Part shown: piece by piece, positions 22,288 through 31,775 of the stretch
Layout: the number at the start of each line of letters is the position of its first letter
Position numbering within the stretch: the stretch's first letter is position 1
Assembly (NCBI GenBank): GCA_007692545.1
Contig: REBV01000216.1
Coordinates: forward strand, 1 to 34,084
Origin: Puniceicoccaceae bacterium
GTDB lineage: Bacteria; Verrucomicrobiota; Verrucomicrobiia; Opitutales; Coraliomargaritaceae
DNA: 34,084 bases
Direction of reading: 5' to 3'
Position numbers and translations under genes: made by a program
The notes under the pieces: generated by a model
Databases searched by the model: none
Told to the model about the DNA's origin: nothing
The model's input: only the letters and a program-made list of their open reading frames with translations

Positions 22288-23868
22288 TTATTCTATGTTT
22301 TCGCGTATAATGTCGGCTAGGGCATTTGCTTGAAGCTCCACGCGTGGAAAGAAAAATCGTGTGTTCTCATCCTCAGTGTCTGTGGGGAGTATGACGCATT
22401 CTTCCTCCTCGCCAAAGGGCAATTCGCTTTCACGGGCAAGGTTTAGCCAGAAGTTGAGCGTCTCGAGATCATACTCCGGTGGTAGGGCTTCGGCTAAGTC
22501 AGCTACGGTTTTGGGTGTTTTTTGTGCGCTCAGCCAAGCCAATGTTTTCTCGTAGAGAGCGACGCGGTCGAGTTCGCGGTTACTCTCGAGGTAGCTTTCT
22601 TCCAGCGCGTCGAGTGCGCCTTTCTGTTCTTCCAGGTTGAGGATGATGGCCTCGTCGTCGTCCAGTGATTTGTAGATGATACGCTCCGGCGCGGGCACCT
22701 GACCTAGGCCCGGCGCGATGGGGTAGAGGGGTGCAGGGGTGCGGCGGACGTTTTGTTGTGACCAGTCGATCTTGAGGACGGTTTCGGCAATTTCGTCGAG
22801 TAGTTTGCCCACACGATGGTGCTCGCCAGCAAGTCCGGTTTTGATGAAGCCGCGCACGTCCTTTTCGCTGCGGGCACGGGCGCGCATGACGTTTTCTGAT
22901 TCATCAATTAGGCGTGAGACGAGGGAGCGCAGCTCACTCGCTTGCTCGGGTGATAATGCCGCAGCGCAACCTTCGAAGTCCAGCAGCCGCCGTATACGGT
23001 GACGCATTTTGTCCAGCTCGTTGCTGCGGGCGATCTGTTCGTAGAACCCGCTGAAGACTTGCCCTTCCGGTGTGCGAACCAGTGCTTCGTTGGCCGAAAG
23101 TAGGCGCTGGACGACTTGACCGCGATTATTATCGTCGCGTATAATCGATTGGCGCAGTTCGTGGTCGGCCTCTCGGTAGGAATCCTCAACACGGCGGAAA
23201 TCGGCTCGTAGGCTGGTGGCGAGGCTGTAAACCTCTCGTATTTCCTGACCGGCCTGCTCACCTTCCAAGACTTCGAAGTCACCGCTTTGCACTTTTGCCA
23301 GTTCTGCCTCCAGTTCATTGATCTTCTGTTTGAGGTAATCGCTGCGCTTTTCTTTGTCCGGATTCATTCGGGCTTCAAGCGTTTCGATTCGTTGCTGCAC
23401 GGTAGCCAAGCGTGAGGCGGTCGAAGTCATCATGCGCTCGCGGATGCTTTCGACGAAGCGGAAAGCACTTTGCAGTGCATCTGTGGCGAAGACGAGTCCC
23501 CCGCGCTCTACGAGCAGGCCTTTTCGAATCCATTCGCGTATTTCCTTGCGGGCGAGTGCGGGAAAGTCGTCGTTATGGATGTCGAAGTCCGGGTTGTTGG
23601 CATGGGCGGTCAGTAGCTTGGTCAATGCCGTGCGTGCATCTTCGAGCGGAATCTCACCGCCTGCATCTTTAAAGAGTGGTTTCAGGCAGCCGATGATCAA
23701 GGGAGCGCGGTGTGCTGCAAGGAGTTGCCAGGCTGGGTGTTGCTGGCGGTCGAGTATAAGTTCGCTCGTCGCCATGGTAGCCTCGGGGCTATCTGTAGCT
23801 ATGCGCGACGAGCTTGGCTGTGGACGAGCAAAAAGGTCGGGCTGTGCGGCTTTAGGCATGCGCGGCAT
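22288..23868 (-). CDS. jetA: Wadjet JetA (DUF3375)
   Basis: 526 aa; HPAWQLLAAHRAPLIIGCLKPLF...RFVESIRERMMTSTASRLATVQQRIETLEARMNPDKEKR; DUF3375 pattern in the canonical jetABCD order. Confidence 0.88.
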   Translation of the reverse strand: MPRMPKAAQPDLFARPQPSSSRIATDSPEATMATSELILDRQQHPAWQLLAAHRAPLIIGCLKPLFKDAGGEIPLEDARTALTKLLTAHANNPDFDIHNDDFPALARKEIREWIRKGLLVERGGLVFATDALQSAFRFVESIRERMMTSTASRLATVQQRIETLEARMNPDKEKRSDYLKQKINELEAELAKVQSGDFEVLEGEQAGQEIREVYSLATSLRADFRRVEDSYREADHELRQSIIRDDNNRGQVVQRLLSANEALVRTPEGQVFSGFYEQIARSNELDKMRHRIRRLLDFEGCAAALSPEQASELRSLVSRLIDESENVMRARARSEKDVRGFIKTGLAGEHHRVGKLLDEIAETVLKIDWSQQNVRRTPAPLYPIAPGLGQVPAPERIIYKSLDDDEAIILNLEEQKGALDALEESYLESNRELDRVALYEKTLAWLSAQKTPKTVADLAEALPPEYDLETLNFWLNLARESELPFGEEEECVILPTDTEDENTRFFFPRVELQANALADIIRENIE

Positions 23869-24029
23869 CCTTACGGTTCATTGCAGAAGCGCAATTCTTG
23901 AATGTAGCGGACGTCTGCTCGGCGGATGGCCGCCGGTGTGAGTGAATGAAGCATCCGTAAAATTCTGTTTTTGCATTTCAGGAAATGACTCCCTGTTATA
24001 GGGGTAGGACACAAGCTGGAAGCTCGCGA

Positions 24030-26755
24030 CTACTTTTCCGGCGGCTGGGCGAGGGTGGCGAATTTGGCGAAGCTGGCGGCGAGGCTTTGTAGGCTTTCCT
24101 CGTCGGGAAGGGTGAGCTGTAGGGTGGGGCGGCCCTCTTTGTCGCGGGTGACGCATTGGTTGAGGCCTTCACTGAATTGCCTTTGTAGTGCGGCTTGTGT
24201 TTTGTCGGCTTGTGGGGCTTTCGATTCGGGGAGGAGTTTTTCCAAAAAGGCGAAGGCAGCTGTGAGCATCTGGCCGCCGCTGGCGGCAAGTTCGCTCCGG
24301 CGGGATTGGAGGGCGGCCTCGGTTTCGGCGCGTTGGCTTTCATCGGCATTGGCGTCGGGTTCGGCGCCGAGGAGGATTTCGAGGCGGCGCTTGAGTTCTT
24401 CCATCCCGCTTTCGAGGGCGACGCTGTCGGTCTCGGAGTCCATGTCAAGGGCGGCGAGGGCGAGTTCTTTTTTGGCCGAAAGGGTGTCGAGGAGGCGCTC
24501 TTCGAGGGTGTCTTCAGTCACGAGGATATAGACCTGGACGGGGCGCTTTTGCCCCATGCGGTGGGCGCGGGCGATGCGTTGTTCGAGGATGGCGGGGTTC
24601 CAGGGCAGGTCGACGTTGATCACGGTGTCGGCGGCCTGAAGGTTGAGCCCGGTCGAACCGGCGTTGGTCATAATTATGAAGCGGCAGGCGGGATCGCTCT
24701 GGAAAGTTTTGACGAGTTGCTGGCGTTTCTTTTGCGGCACCTGACCGTCGAGGCGGACGTAGCCGGCGCCGACTGCGTCTAACTGTTCTTCGATTAAGTT
24801 CAGCATTTGTGTCCATTCGGAGAAAACGACGACTTTGCGCTCGGGTTCGGCATGGAGTTGCCCGATCAGCTCAGCGAGTTTTTCGAGTTTGCTGGAGTAG
24901 CCGGGGCGTTGCTTGTCGACGAGGGTGGTGCTGTCGGCCGCCATGCGGCACATGAGGAGGGCGCGTTGCAGGCGGATGAAATCCATCTCGGTGAGGTAGC
25001 TTTTCCGGGTGATGGAGGCGACAGTCTGGGCGTGGACGGCATGGAGTTCGGCCTGCTCCTCGGTGGCGGGGATGCGTATGAACTGCGTGGTGCGCGGGGG
25101 GAGTTCGCCGAGCACGGCGTCGCGGGTGCGGCGCAGAAGGATCGGCGCAATGCGTTTGCGCAGCTGGTCGAGGTTTTCTCGATGGCGGTGACTTTGCCGT
25201 CTTCGTTGACCACGCGGTGCTGGTTGAAAAAGCGGTAGGCGGGCCCGAGCCTTTGGTCATCGATGAACTCGACGACGGAGTAGAGCTCGTCGATGCGGTT
25301 CTCCATCGGGGTGCCCGTCAGAACGAGGGCGAAGGGGGAGCGTAGGGCTTTGATCACGCGGCTGGTTTTTGCCTCCCAGTTTTTAATGCGTTGGCCTTCG
25401 TCGAGAATAATCAGATCCCACTGGCAGGCTTCGATCGCGAGGATATCTTTCATCACCTGCTCGTAGTTGCAAATGGTGAAAAAGGCATCGTTGGCGTATT
25501 GCTCGGGGCGCTCGGCGGCGGCACCGAGGACTTGCTGGGCGCTGAGGTCGGAGAAGCGCTCGATTTCGGTCTGCCACTGCGACTTGAGGGAGGCAGGGCA
25601 GATGACGAGGACTTTACGGATGTTGGCCTCTTCGCGCAGGTAGGCGGCGGTGCCGATGCCTTGGATGGTTTTGCCGAGTCCCATGTCGTCGGCGAGGATG
25701 GCGCGGCAGGCACCGGCGGCGAAGGCGATGCCGTCGAGTTGGTAGGGGAGCAGTTCGGTCTTGAGGAGGCTTTTACGGAGCGGATGTTTGGTGGGGTTTT
25801 TGCGTATAGCGGCGGTTTTGGTTTCAAGGTGGTGGTGTAGCAGGATGGCCTGAATCCAGCTTTCGGCGTCGGGGTAAATACGCACTTCGTGGCCTTCGGC
25901 TTCGATCTGGCGGATGAGTTCGAGGAGCTGGTGGACGGCCTCGGGCGTGGCGGGGTCGGGCAGGGCGTCGTAGGCTTTGAGACGGGCGCGGGTCTTCATC
26001 CGCAGCTTCATCTTTTCCGGGCGCAGGAGGCGGGGGAGAATATGTTCCCCGTAGCTAAGGGCGATGGCGAATTCGCGCTGGACGTGGGGGCGGGCGCGTT
26101 CGGCGGTGGTGAACTTGCGCTGGATGTGGGCTTGGAGTTTGATCAGGTGTTTGCAGGTGCCGAGCTGGTTGGTTTTGAAATCGCGGCAACTGCAAAAAGC
26201 GTCGCCCGGCTCGAAGCTGCGGTAGGCCGCGCGGTAAGTTTTGCCAGACTGGTGGTTGTAGATTGTGTAGTCGGCCCAAGGCGTTTCCGGCTCTTGGCTT
26301 TCGATCCGCATGCGCTCTTCTTTGGCGCGCTTTTCACGTTGGGCCAGCGCGTAAGTGATCAGTGAGTCGGGATCGAGTGATTCCCAGGGCGGCTCCTCGC
26401 CCGGCGGGATGGAGAGTCCGAGCTCGAGCTTGTTATTGAGGATAAGATTGAGAACGGCCCCTTGCAGTTCGCCGTCTTGCTCGCAAGGCGTGCAACTAAT
26501 TTGCAGGCGCTTGCGTTTGTGGTCGGAGAGGTCGAGGGTAACAGCGGCGACGCGCTTGCCCTTGATCGCTGCCGGGAAGCGAACCCGCATGCGTTTGGTA
26601 CCGAGCTTCACTTGCGCCGGAATGTTGATTTCGTAGCGGCGACCTTCGTTGAGCAGTCGCTTGGCATCGGCGCCGAGGAGTTTTTCAGCCCGCTTCAGGT
26701 TCAGGCGGGAGAGGTGATCGTGGAGCTTGAGTTGTTTGGCGGGTTTGGTGGCCAT
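24030..26755 (-). pseudogene. SWIM/SNF2 family helicase split by a frameshift
   Basis: ORF 24866-26755 (SWIM-like FCSCRDFKTNQLGTCKHLI, ADDMGLGKTIQ, LDEGQRIKN) changes frame after GKVTAIEK; the C-terminal half continues in ORF 24030-25115 (NAGSTGLNLQAADTVINVDLPWNPAILEQRIARAHRMGQ). The shift maps to the AAAA run at about 25174-25177. Confidence 0.85.
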
Positions 26756-26957
26756 AGTATTTTTCGGAATTCAGATGGTAAAGGAAGCAAAGCGCTAATC
26801 TGTGAGGATGGCTGGCATTCTGGCAAGCCGAACACAAGATCGTGAAGTCCTTTTTTGCCCCGTTCACGGCCAGGAGCTTGAGAGTATCCATTTGCTGCCG
26901 CGCGGATTTGTTATTTTTGCTTAGCTTGCAAATTCGTACTAAAAATGTGAACAAGCC

Positions 26958-26991
26958 AAAAAAAAGCTCTGCGGAAAATCCGCAGAGCTTT
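26958..26991 (-). terminator. Intrinsic terminator
   Basis: Perfect 12-bp stem aagctctgcgga-aaa-tccgcagagctt at 26964-26990; U-tract on the minus strand from the A-run 26958-26965; downstream of the 27016-27504 gene. Confidence 0.9.
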
Positions 26992-27015
26992 GTCAAATTG
27001 GGACTGAACAGTCGT

Positions 27016-27504
27016 TTAAGCTAGCAACTCAGCATTGACCGAGAAGCTGGACTTCTTATCACCTTTGTCGCCGCAGGTCTTGTCACCACAGCCTGTGCTG
27101 GCAAGGAGGGAATCAGAAACCGCTAATTCACACTTGGTTTCTTTCTTCTTTTTGTCACCGCAGCTTTTTTCGCCGCACTCTGCGCTGGCAACCAGGGAAT
27201 CAGAAACCGTCAATTCACACTTGGTTTCCTTTTTCTTTTTGTCACCGCAGCTTTTTTCACCACACTCAGCGCTGGCAACTAGGGAATCGGAAACCGTCAA
27301 TTCACACTTGGTTTCCTTTTTCTTTTTGTCGCTGCAGCTTTTTTCACCGCACTCTGAGCTGGCAACGGTGATTGCAGCTTCGCTGAATTCAGTTTTGGTG
27401 TCTTTTTTGTCTTTGTCACCGCCGCTACCAGGGCAGCAAGTGGTGCCCGCATAGGCGAGTGAAGCGGATAAAGCAAGAATTGCAGTTAAGAGTATTTTTT
27501 TCAT
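27016..27504 (-). CDS. Secreted Cys/Lys-rich tandem-repeat protein
   Basis: 162 aa; signal peptide MKKILLTAILALSASLAYAGTTCC; repeats of ASAECGEKSCGDKKKKETKCELTVSDSLV. Confidence 0.85.
   Translation of the reverse strand: MKKILLTAILALSASLAYAGTTCCPGSGGDKDKKDTKTEFSEAAITVASSECGEKSCSDKKKKETKCELTVSDSLVASAECGEKSCGDKKKKETKCELTVSDSLVASAECGEKSCGDKKKKETKCELAVSDSLLASTGCGDKTCGDKGDKKSSFSVNAELLA
27111..27371. repeat. Three 87-bp tandem repeats (29 aa each) inside the Cys-rich gene
   Basis: Repeat phase aatc(a/g)gaaaccg starts at 27111, 27198 and 27285 (period 87). Confidence 0.9.
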
Positions 27505-27667
27505 ATGAGGAGTGTTTTATCGGGTTTCTGTTGGTTGATTATTGTTTTTGAGATTTAGATGCCTCGGTATTGAGAGATTTTAGCCTCACATTTGTTCCCG
27601 AAAGTTTTAAAAGATTATATTTATTGCAAGTTAGCCTTCTATCTACCCAGGCAAGGTGTGTTCAAAT

Positions 27668-28159
27668 TTATAATTTGTCAAGGGCCGCCAGGACATCGGC
27701 TGCCTGATCCGAGGTGGATGCCTTGAGGTCGCGCCAAATGAGCACCCCATCTCGAAAGATGTAGGCTTGTCGACTCCAGCGCCCTTTGCCAAAGGCGTCT
27801 GCCAGGGCTCCCTCGGTGTCGGCCAGGAGTGTGAAGGGAAGGTTGTGTTTTTCGCGAAAGGCAGCCTGGGTTTCGGCTGCGTCGGAAGAAACGCCAAAGA
27901 TACGGACATCGCGTGCACTGAGCTCGTCCCAGGCATCGCGCAAGCTGCAGGCCTGCCTGGTGCAGCCTGGAGTCATCGCCTTCGGATAGAAAAACACCAG
28001 CGTGGTGCCAGTAGCCAGCGCTTCTCCGAAATCAATGGACGTGCCGTCGTCGATGACCGCTTGCACCTGTGGGGCGGGACTGCCGATCGCAAGCGGTGCG
28101 GCGTGAAGAAATGATTGAAAGAGAGAGAAGACCATAAGTGTTTTGAAAAGCATTTTCAT
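27668..28159 (-). CDS. Secreted Bcp/PrxQ-type peroxiredoxin
   Basis: 163 aa; signal peptide, FFYPKAMTPGCTRQACSLRDAWDEL with the two Cys spaced as in PrxQ. Confidence 0.88.
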   Translation of the reverse strand: MKMLFKTLMVFSLFQSFLHAAPLAIGSPAPQVQAVIDDGTSIDFGEALATGTTLVFFYPKAMTPGCTRQACSLRDAWDELSARDVRIFGVSSDAAETQAAFREKHNLPFTLLADTEGALADAFGKGRWSRQAYIFRDGVLIWRDLKASTSDQAADVLAALDKL

Positions 28160-28196
28160 AGTCTCATGATCGCTGAATGAGCTGAAGGCTTACAGT

Positions 28197-28622
28197 TTAC
28201 TTTGCTGGTTCGGAATAAAGTGTCGAAACGCTGGAAAGGTCGGCCAGTTTTTGGGTGGTGCGCTCGAGGCGGCTGGCCAGAGTTTTCATGATTTTTACAG
28301 CGATTTCGGGGTGATCCTGGACCAGCGTTTCCAAATTTTCGGTCTCAAAGCGTATCACCTTTGTTTCGCTCCGGGCACGAATTGTGCAGGTGCGCGGGCT
28401 GTTCAGGATGTCGCCGATCTCTCCAAAGACAGTGCCCGGATAAATCAGCACGTTCAGTAGCATGCCGTCCTTTAAAACTTCGACGGCCCCTTTTTCCAGG
28501 ACGTAGAAGCCTTTGCTCGGGCTGCCTTGTTTGATGATGGTTTCTCCGACGCGAAAAGTTTCCTCTTTTTCCATGAGGAGATTTAGACACTGAATGTTCC
28601 AATAGACAAGCGTATCTTTCAC
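28197..28622 (-). CDS. Stand-alone cyclic nucleotide-binding domain protein
   Basis: 141 aa; FRVGETIIKQGSPSKGFYVLEKGAVEVLKDG...GTVFGEIGDILNSPRTCTIRARSETKVIRFE; no HTH domain. Confidence 0.85.
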   Translation of the reverse strand: MKDTLVYWNIQCLNLLMEKEETFRVGETIIKQGSPSKGFYVLEKGAVEVLKDGMLLNVLIYPGTVFGEIGDILNSPRTCTIRARSETKVIRFETENLETLVQDHPEIAVKIMKTLASRLERTTQKLADLSSVSTLYSEPAK

Positions 28623-28675
28623 TGGCCCGGCGAATTACATTGACGGACTTCGGAGCGGTTTTAACACATTGAAAT

Positions 28676-29476
28676 ATGCCACGCATACTATCCATATTCG
28701 GTTTTGTTGTCTTCGCCTGGGTGATAGTTGGGTGCTCGCCACAGGGAGTTGAGGTCGTCAGCGAGACGGATGAGCGGCAGTATCGCCTGGGGCAGGATTA
28801 CAAAAACCAGGGGCGGATGGAAGAGGCCCTGGGGGCCTTTCAGCGGGTCATCGATGCACGGCGCGATGCTCCGGAGTCGCATCTGGAAGCGGGTTATATT
28901 TACCTGCGGACCTTGAAAGACCCGATACGGGCGATTTATCATTTCGACCGCTATTTGCAGCATAAACCACAGTCGCCCCAAGCCAGACAGGTACGCCAGT
29001 TGATCGAAACCGCACAAAAGGAATTTGCCCGTCAGTTGCCGGCACGGCCCTATGAGGGGGAGTTGGACCGAATCGATATGATGGATCTGGTTAAGTCGTT
29101 GAAAGAGGAAAATGACAGCCTAAAGCGGGACTTGATCTCGGCCACGGCTCGGGTGGAGCAGTTGGAAAATGTGCTGGGTCAGGCTCGACGCTCCACTCAG
29201 GTGTCCTCCCAGACCAGCAATGTGGCGGTGGCTCCACCCCGGGTTCAGTCGCAGCCGACCCAGCCTGCGGCTTCGATTCGGGAGTCCAGTGCGCAGGCAC
29301 CCCGCCCGAGTGATGCGCCGCGAAGCTATACCGTGCAATCGGGCGATACGCTGAGTGCAATCAGTAACCGCTTCTATGGTACACCTTCCCGCTGGATCGA
29401 TATTTATCAGGCCAATCGAGACCGTCTCTCCAGTGAGAGTGCGTTGCGTGTGGGCCAGGAAATCCGCATCCCCTAG
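28676..29476 (+). CDS. TPR-LysM lipoprotein
   Basis: 266 aa; lipobox VIVGC, TPR-like N-half, C-terminal LysM SYTVQSGDTLSAISNRFYGTPSRWIDIYQANRDRL. Confidence 0.88.
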   Translation: MPRILSIFGFVVFAWVIVGCSPQGVEVVSETDERQYRLGQDYKNQGRMEEALGAFQRVIDARRDAPESHLEAGYIYLRTLKDPIRAIYHFDRYLQHKPQSPQARQVRQLIETAQKEFARQLPARPYEGELDRIDMMDLVKSLKEENDSLKRDLISATARVEQLENVLGQARRSTQVSSQTSNVAVAPPRVQSQPTQPAASIRESSAQAPRPSDAPRSYTVQSGDTLSAISNRFYGTPSRWIDIYQANRDRLSSESALRVGQEIRIP

Positions 29477-29534
29477 TGCTGCCTTTGTCAGGTTTCGTTT
29501 GCCGTGGTGGGCGAAGCGGTTATTTTGAATACTG

Positions 29535-30683
29535 ATGAGTAGACTTTATTTCGACCACAATGCGACGACCCCGCTTTGCCCGGAGGCCAAGGCTGCGTGG
29601 TTGGAAGTGGTGGATACGCATTGGATGAATCCATCCAGCCCGTATCGGGCCGCCGCTGCAGTCCAAGTGCGTCTTGAGGCGGCCCGTGCCGAATTGGCTG
29701 ATTTGTGTCAGGTGGAAGCGGAGCGGCTGGTCTTTTGCTCGGGGGCGACGGAGGCCAATAATGTGGTCTTCCGTCACTGGGCGCAGCGCCTGCCGGCGTC
29801 GGGTCGCGTCGGCTTAAGTCCGGTCGAGCATCCCAGTGTGCTGGAAGCGGCTAAGCACTACTTTGGGGAGCGCATCGAATACCTCCCGGTGGATGCAGCT
29901 GGGCGGGTGGACATGGCGGTCCTGGAAAAGCGCTTGGGCGCAGGGGGCTTGGCCGCAGTATCCATCATGGCGGCCAATAATGAAACCGGCGTTTTGCAGG
30001 CTTGGCCCGAGGCCGCGCAGCTCTGTCGGCGGGCGGGTGTGCCGTATCACTGCGATGCCTCCCAGTGGGTCGGCAAGCAGCCCATGACGGGTATGGGGGC
30101 GGGGCACTACGTGTCGGGTTGTGCGCACAATTTCGGTGGACCCAAAGGGGTGGGTTTTTTGATATTGCCGAGCCAGGGGGACCCCTGCCGGATCACTTTT
30201 GGGGGTGGTCAGGAATACGGGCATCGGGCCGGGACTGAGGATGTGGCCGGCGTGCTCGCTATGTTGGCGGCTCTGCGCGCGGCGAAACCACAGGCGACGA
30301 CCGCCCGGGATGCATTCATTGCGGAAATCACCCAGCGGGTTGCGGGCACGCAGGTGTTGGGTGAGGGTGCTGAGCACTTGTGGAATACGGTCGCTCTGGT
30401 CATGCCGGAATTTTCCAGCACCCGCTGGGTGCGCGCCCTCGAAAAGGCGGGCTGCTGGCTATCGTCCGGTTCGGCCTGCTCGACCGGGCATGCTTCAGTC
30501 TCGCACGTCTTGTTGGCGATGGGCCTGGATGCCGCCGTGGCCGGGCGCGTGCTGCGTGTTAGCTCTGGCTTCGAGACGAGCCGAGCGGATTGGCAGGCCC
30601 TGGCCGAGGCTTTTACGGGGGCATATCAAAGCCTGCGGGAGGCGGACGCAGCGTCGCCGTCCAAGGTGATTTCCATCGACTGA
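29535..30683 (+). CDS. Cysteine desulfurase (NifS/IscS family)
   Basis: 382 aa; YFDHNATTPLCPEAKAAW, HNFGGPKGVGFL, catalytic SSGSACSTGHASVSHVL. Confidence 0.93.
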   Translation: MSRLYFDHNATTPLCPEAKAAWLEVVDTHWMNPSSPYRAAAAVQVRLEAARAELADLCQVEAERLVFCSGATEANNVVFRHWAQRLPASGRVGLSPVEHPSVLEAAKHYFGERIEYLPVDAAGRVDMAVLEKRLGAGGLAAVSIMAANNETGVLQAWPEAAQLCRRAGVPYHCDASQWVGKQPMTGMGAGHYVSGCAHNFGGPKGVGFLILPSQGDPCRITFGGGQEYGHRAGTEDVAGVLAMLAALRAAKPQATTARDAFIAEITQRVAGTQVLGEGAEHLWNTVALVMPEFSSTRWVRALEKAGCWLSSGSACSTGHASVSHVLLAMGLDAAVAGRVLRVSSGFETSRADWQALAEAFTGAYQSLREADAASPSKVISID

Positions 30684-30698
30684 TTGCAAGCCGAACCG

Positions 30699-31775
30699 AT
30701 GCGCATTCTCAATCTACGCTTACAGAACTTCCGCAATGTCGAATTTGCCGAACTGGCGTTGACGGGTGATCGCCACTTTCTTCTCGGTCAAAACGGGCAG
30801 GGTAAGTCGAACGTGCTGGAGGCCCTGGGCCTGATCACGGCTCTGCGCTCTTTCCGGACCCAGACGCTGTCGGTCCTGGCGCGCAAGGGGCAGGCGGAAT
30901 ATGCCCTGGCCTATGAACTGGAGCACGAGATCGAGGGCCGCACCTCCCTTGAAATTCGCGCCGGGCGCGGGGGGCGGCAGGTGCAGATCGACGGCGAAAA
31001 AGTGACCCGGCTGGTTGATTTTATCGGCCGTTTTCCGGTGGTCACGTTATGCTCCGGCGACATTATGCTCCTGCGCGGAAGCCCGGCCGAGCGCCGGCGC
31101 TTTATGGACCTAAGCCTGTCCGTAGTCAGCCGCCCTTACTACCTCGCGCTGCGGGATTTCCACCGTGGCATCGCGGAGCGCAATCGCCTCCTGAAAAAGG
31201 GCGGGAGTGCTGCCGAGTTTTCTGCCTTCGAGGCTGAGATTGCTCCGCATGCCGCCCGGATTGCCGCCTTTCGCACGACGGGGATGGCGCATTTTCGCCG
31301 GGTGCTGGGGGAGGTCTATAATGAAATCGCTGAGGCTGAGGAGGGCCCGGAGCTGGTGTTTAAACCGAACGTGGACGCAAGCGATACAGAGGCCTACCTG
31401 CGCCTGTTGCGCGATGGTCGGGAGCGCGACCGCATCCTGGGGGCCACTCAGCGTGGCCCGCACCGGGATGACTTTAGCCTCGCGTTGACCGTGGGTGGCG
31501 CCCGCGAATACGCCTCAGACGGCCAGCAACGCGGACTCTGCGTGGCCCTGCGTATCGCGCAGGCCAGCTACTACCGCGAGCAGCTCGGCCGAGTACCGGT
31601 CCTTTTAGCCGACGATGTCCTGGGAGAGTTGGACCCTGTCCGCCGGGAGGGGTTCTGGCGGGCCTGCCCGCAAGATGTGCAGATTATTGCCAGCGGCACC
31701 GAGTTGCCAGTGGACTCGGTCAACTGGGTCGTGAATTCTGTGGCCGGCGGCTGCGTTCAAAGATGCACGCGATGA
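30699..31775 (+). CDS. recF: DNA replication and repair protein RecF
   Basis: MRILNLRLQNFRNVEFAELALTGDRHFLLGQNGQGKSNVLEALGLITALRSFR...LLADDVLGELDPVRREGFW. Confidence 0.95.
   Translation: MRILNLRLQNFRNVEFAELALTGDRHFLLGQNGQGKSNVLEALGLITALRSFRTQTLSVLARKGQAEYALAYELEHEIEGRTSLEIRAGRGGRQVQIDGEKVTRLVDFIGRFPVVTLCSGDIMLLRGSPAERRRFMDLSLSVVSRPYYLALRDFHRGIAERNRLLKKGGSAAEFSAFEAEIAPHAARIAAFRTTGMAHFRRVLGEVYNEIAEAEEGPELVFKPNVDASDTEAYLRLLRDGRERDRILGATQRGPHRDDFSLALTVGGAREYASDGQQRGLCVALRIAQASYYREQLGRVPVLLADDVLGELDPVRREGFWRACPQDVQIIASGTELPVDSVNWVVNSVAGGCVQRCTR

Noticed and set aside
26685-26996. 103-aa minus-strand ORF between the SNF2 helicase and the Cys-rich gene
   Set aside because: Overlaps the terminator hairpin and the helicase 5' end; no protein-like features.
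27111-27371. Regular 87-bp repeats considered as a CRISPR array
   Set aside because: Contiguous tandem repeats with no spacers, in frame within a protein-coding gene.
27035-27454. 139-aa plus-strand repeat ORF (LSPQLFSPHSALATRESETVNSHLVSFFF)
   Set aside because: Reverse complement of the Cys-rich repeat gene, which has a signal peptide and terminator on the minus strand.
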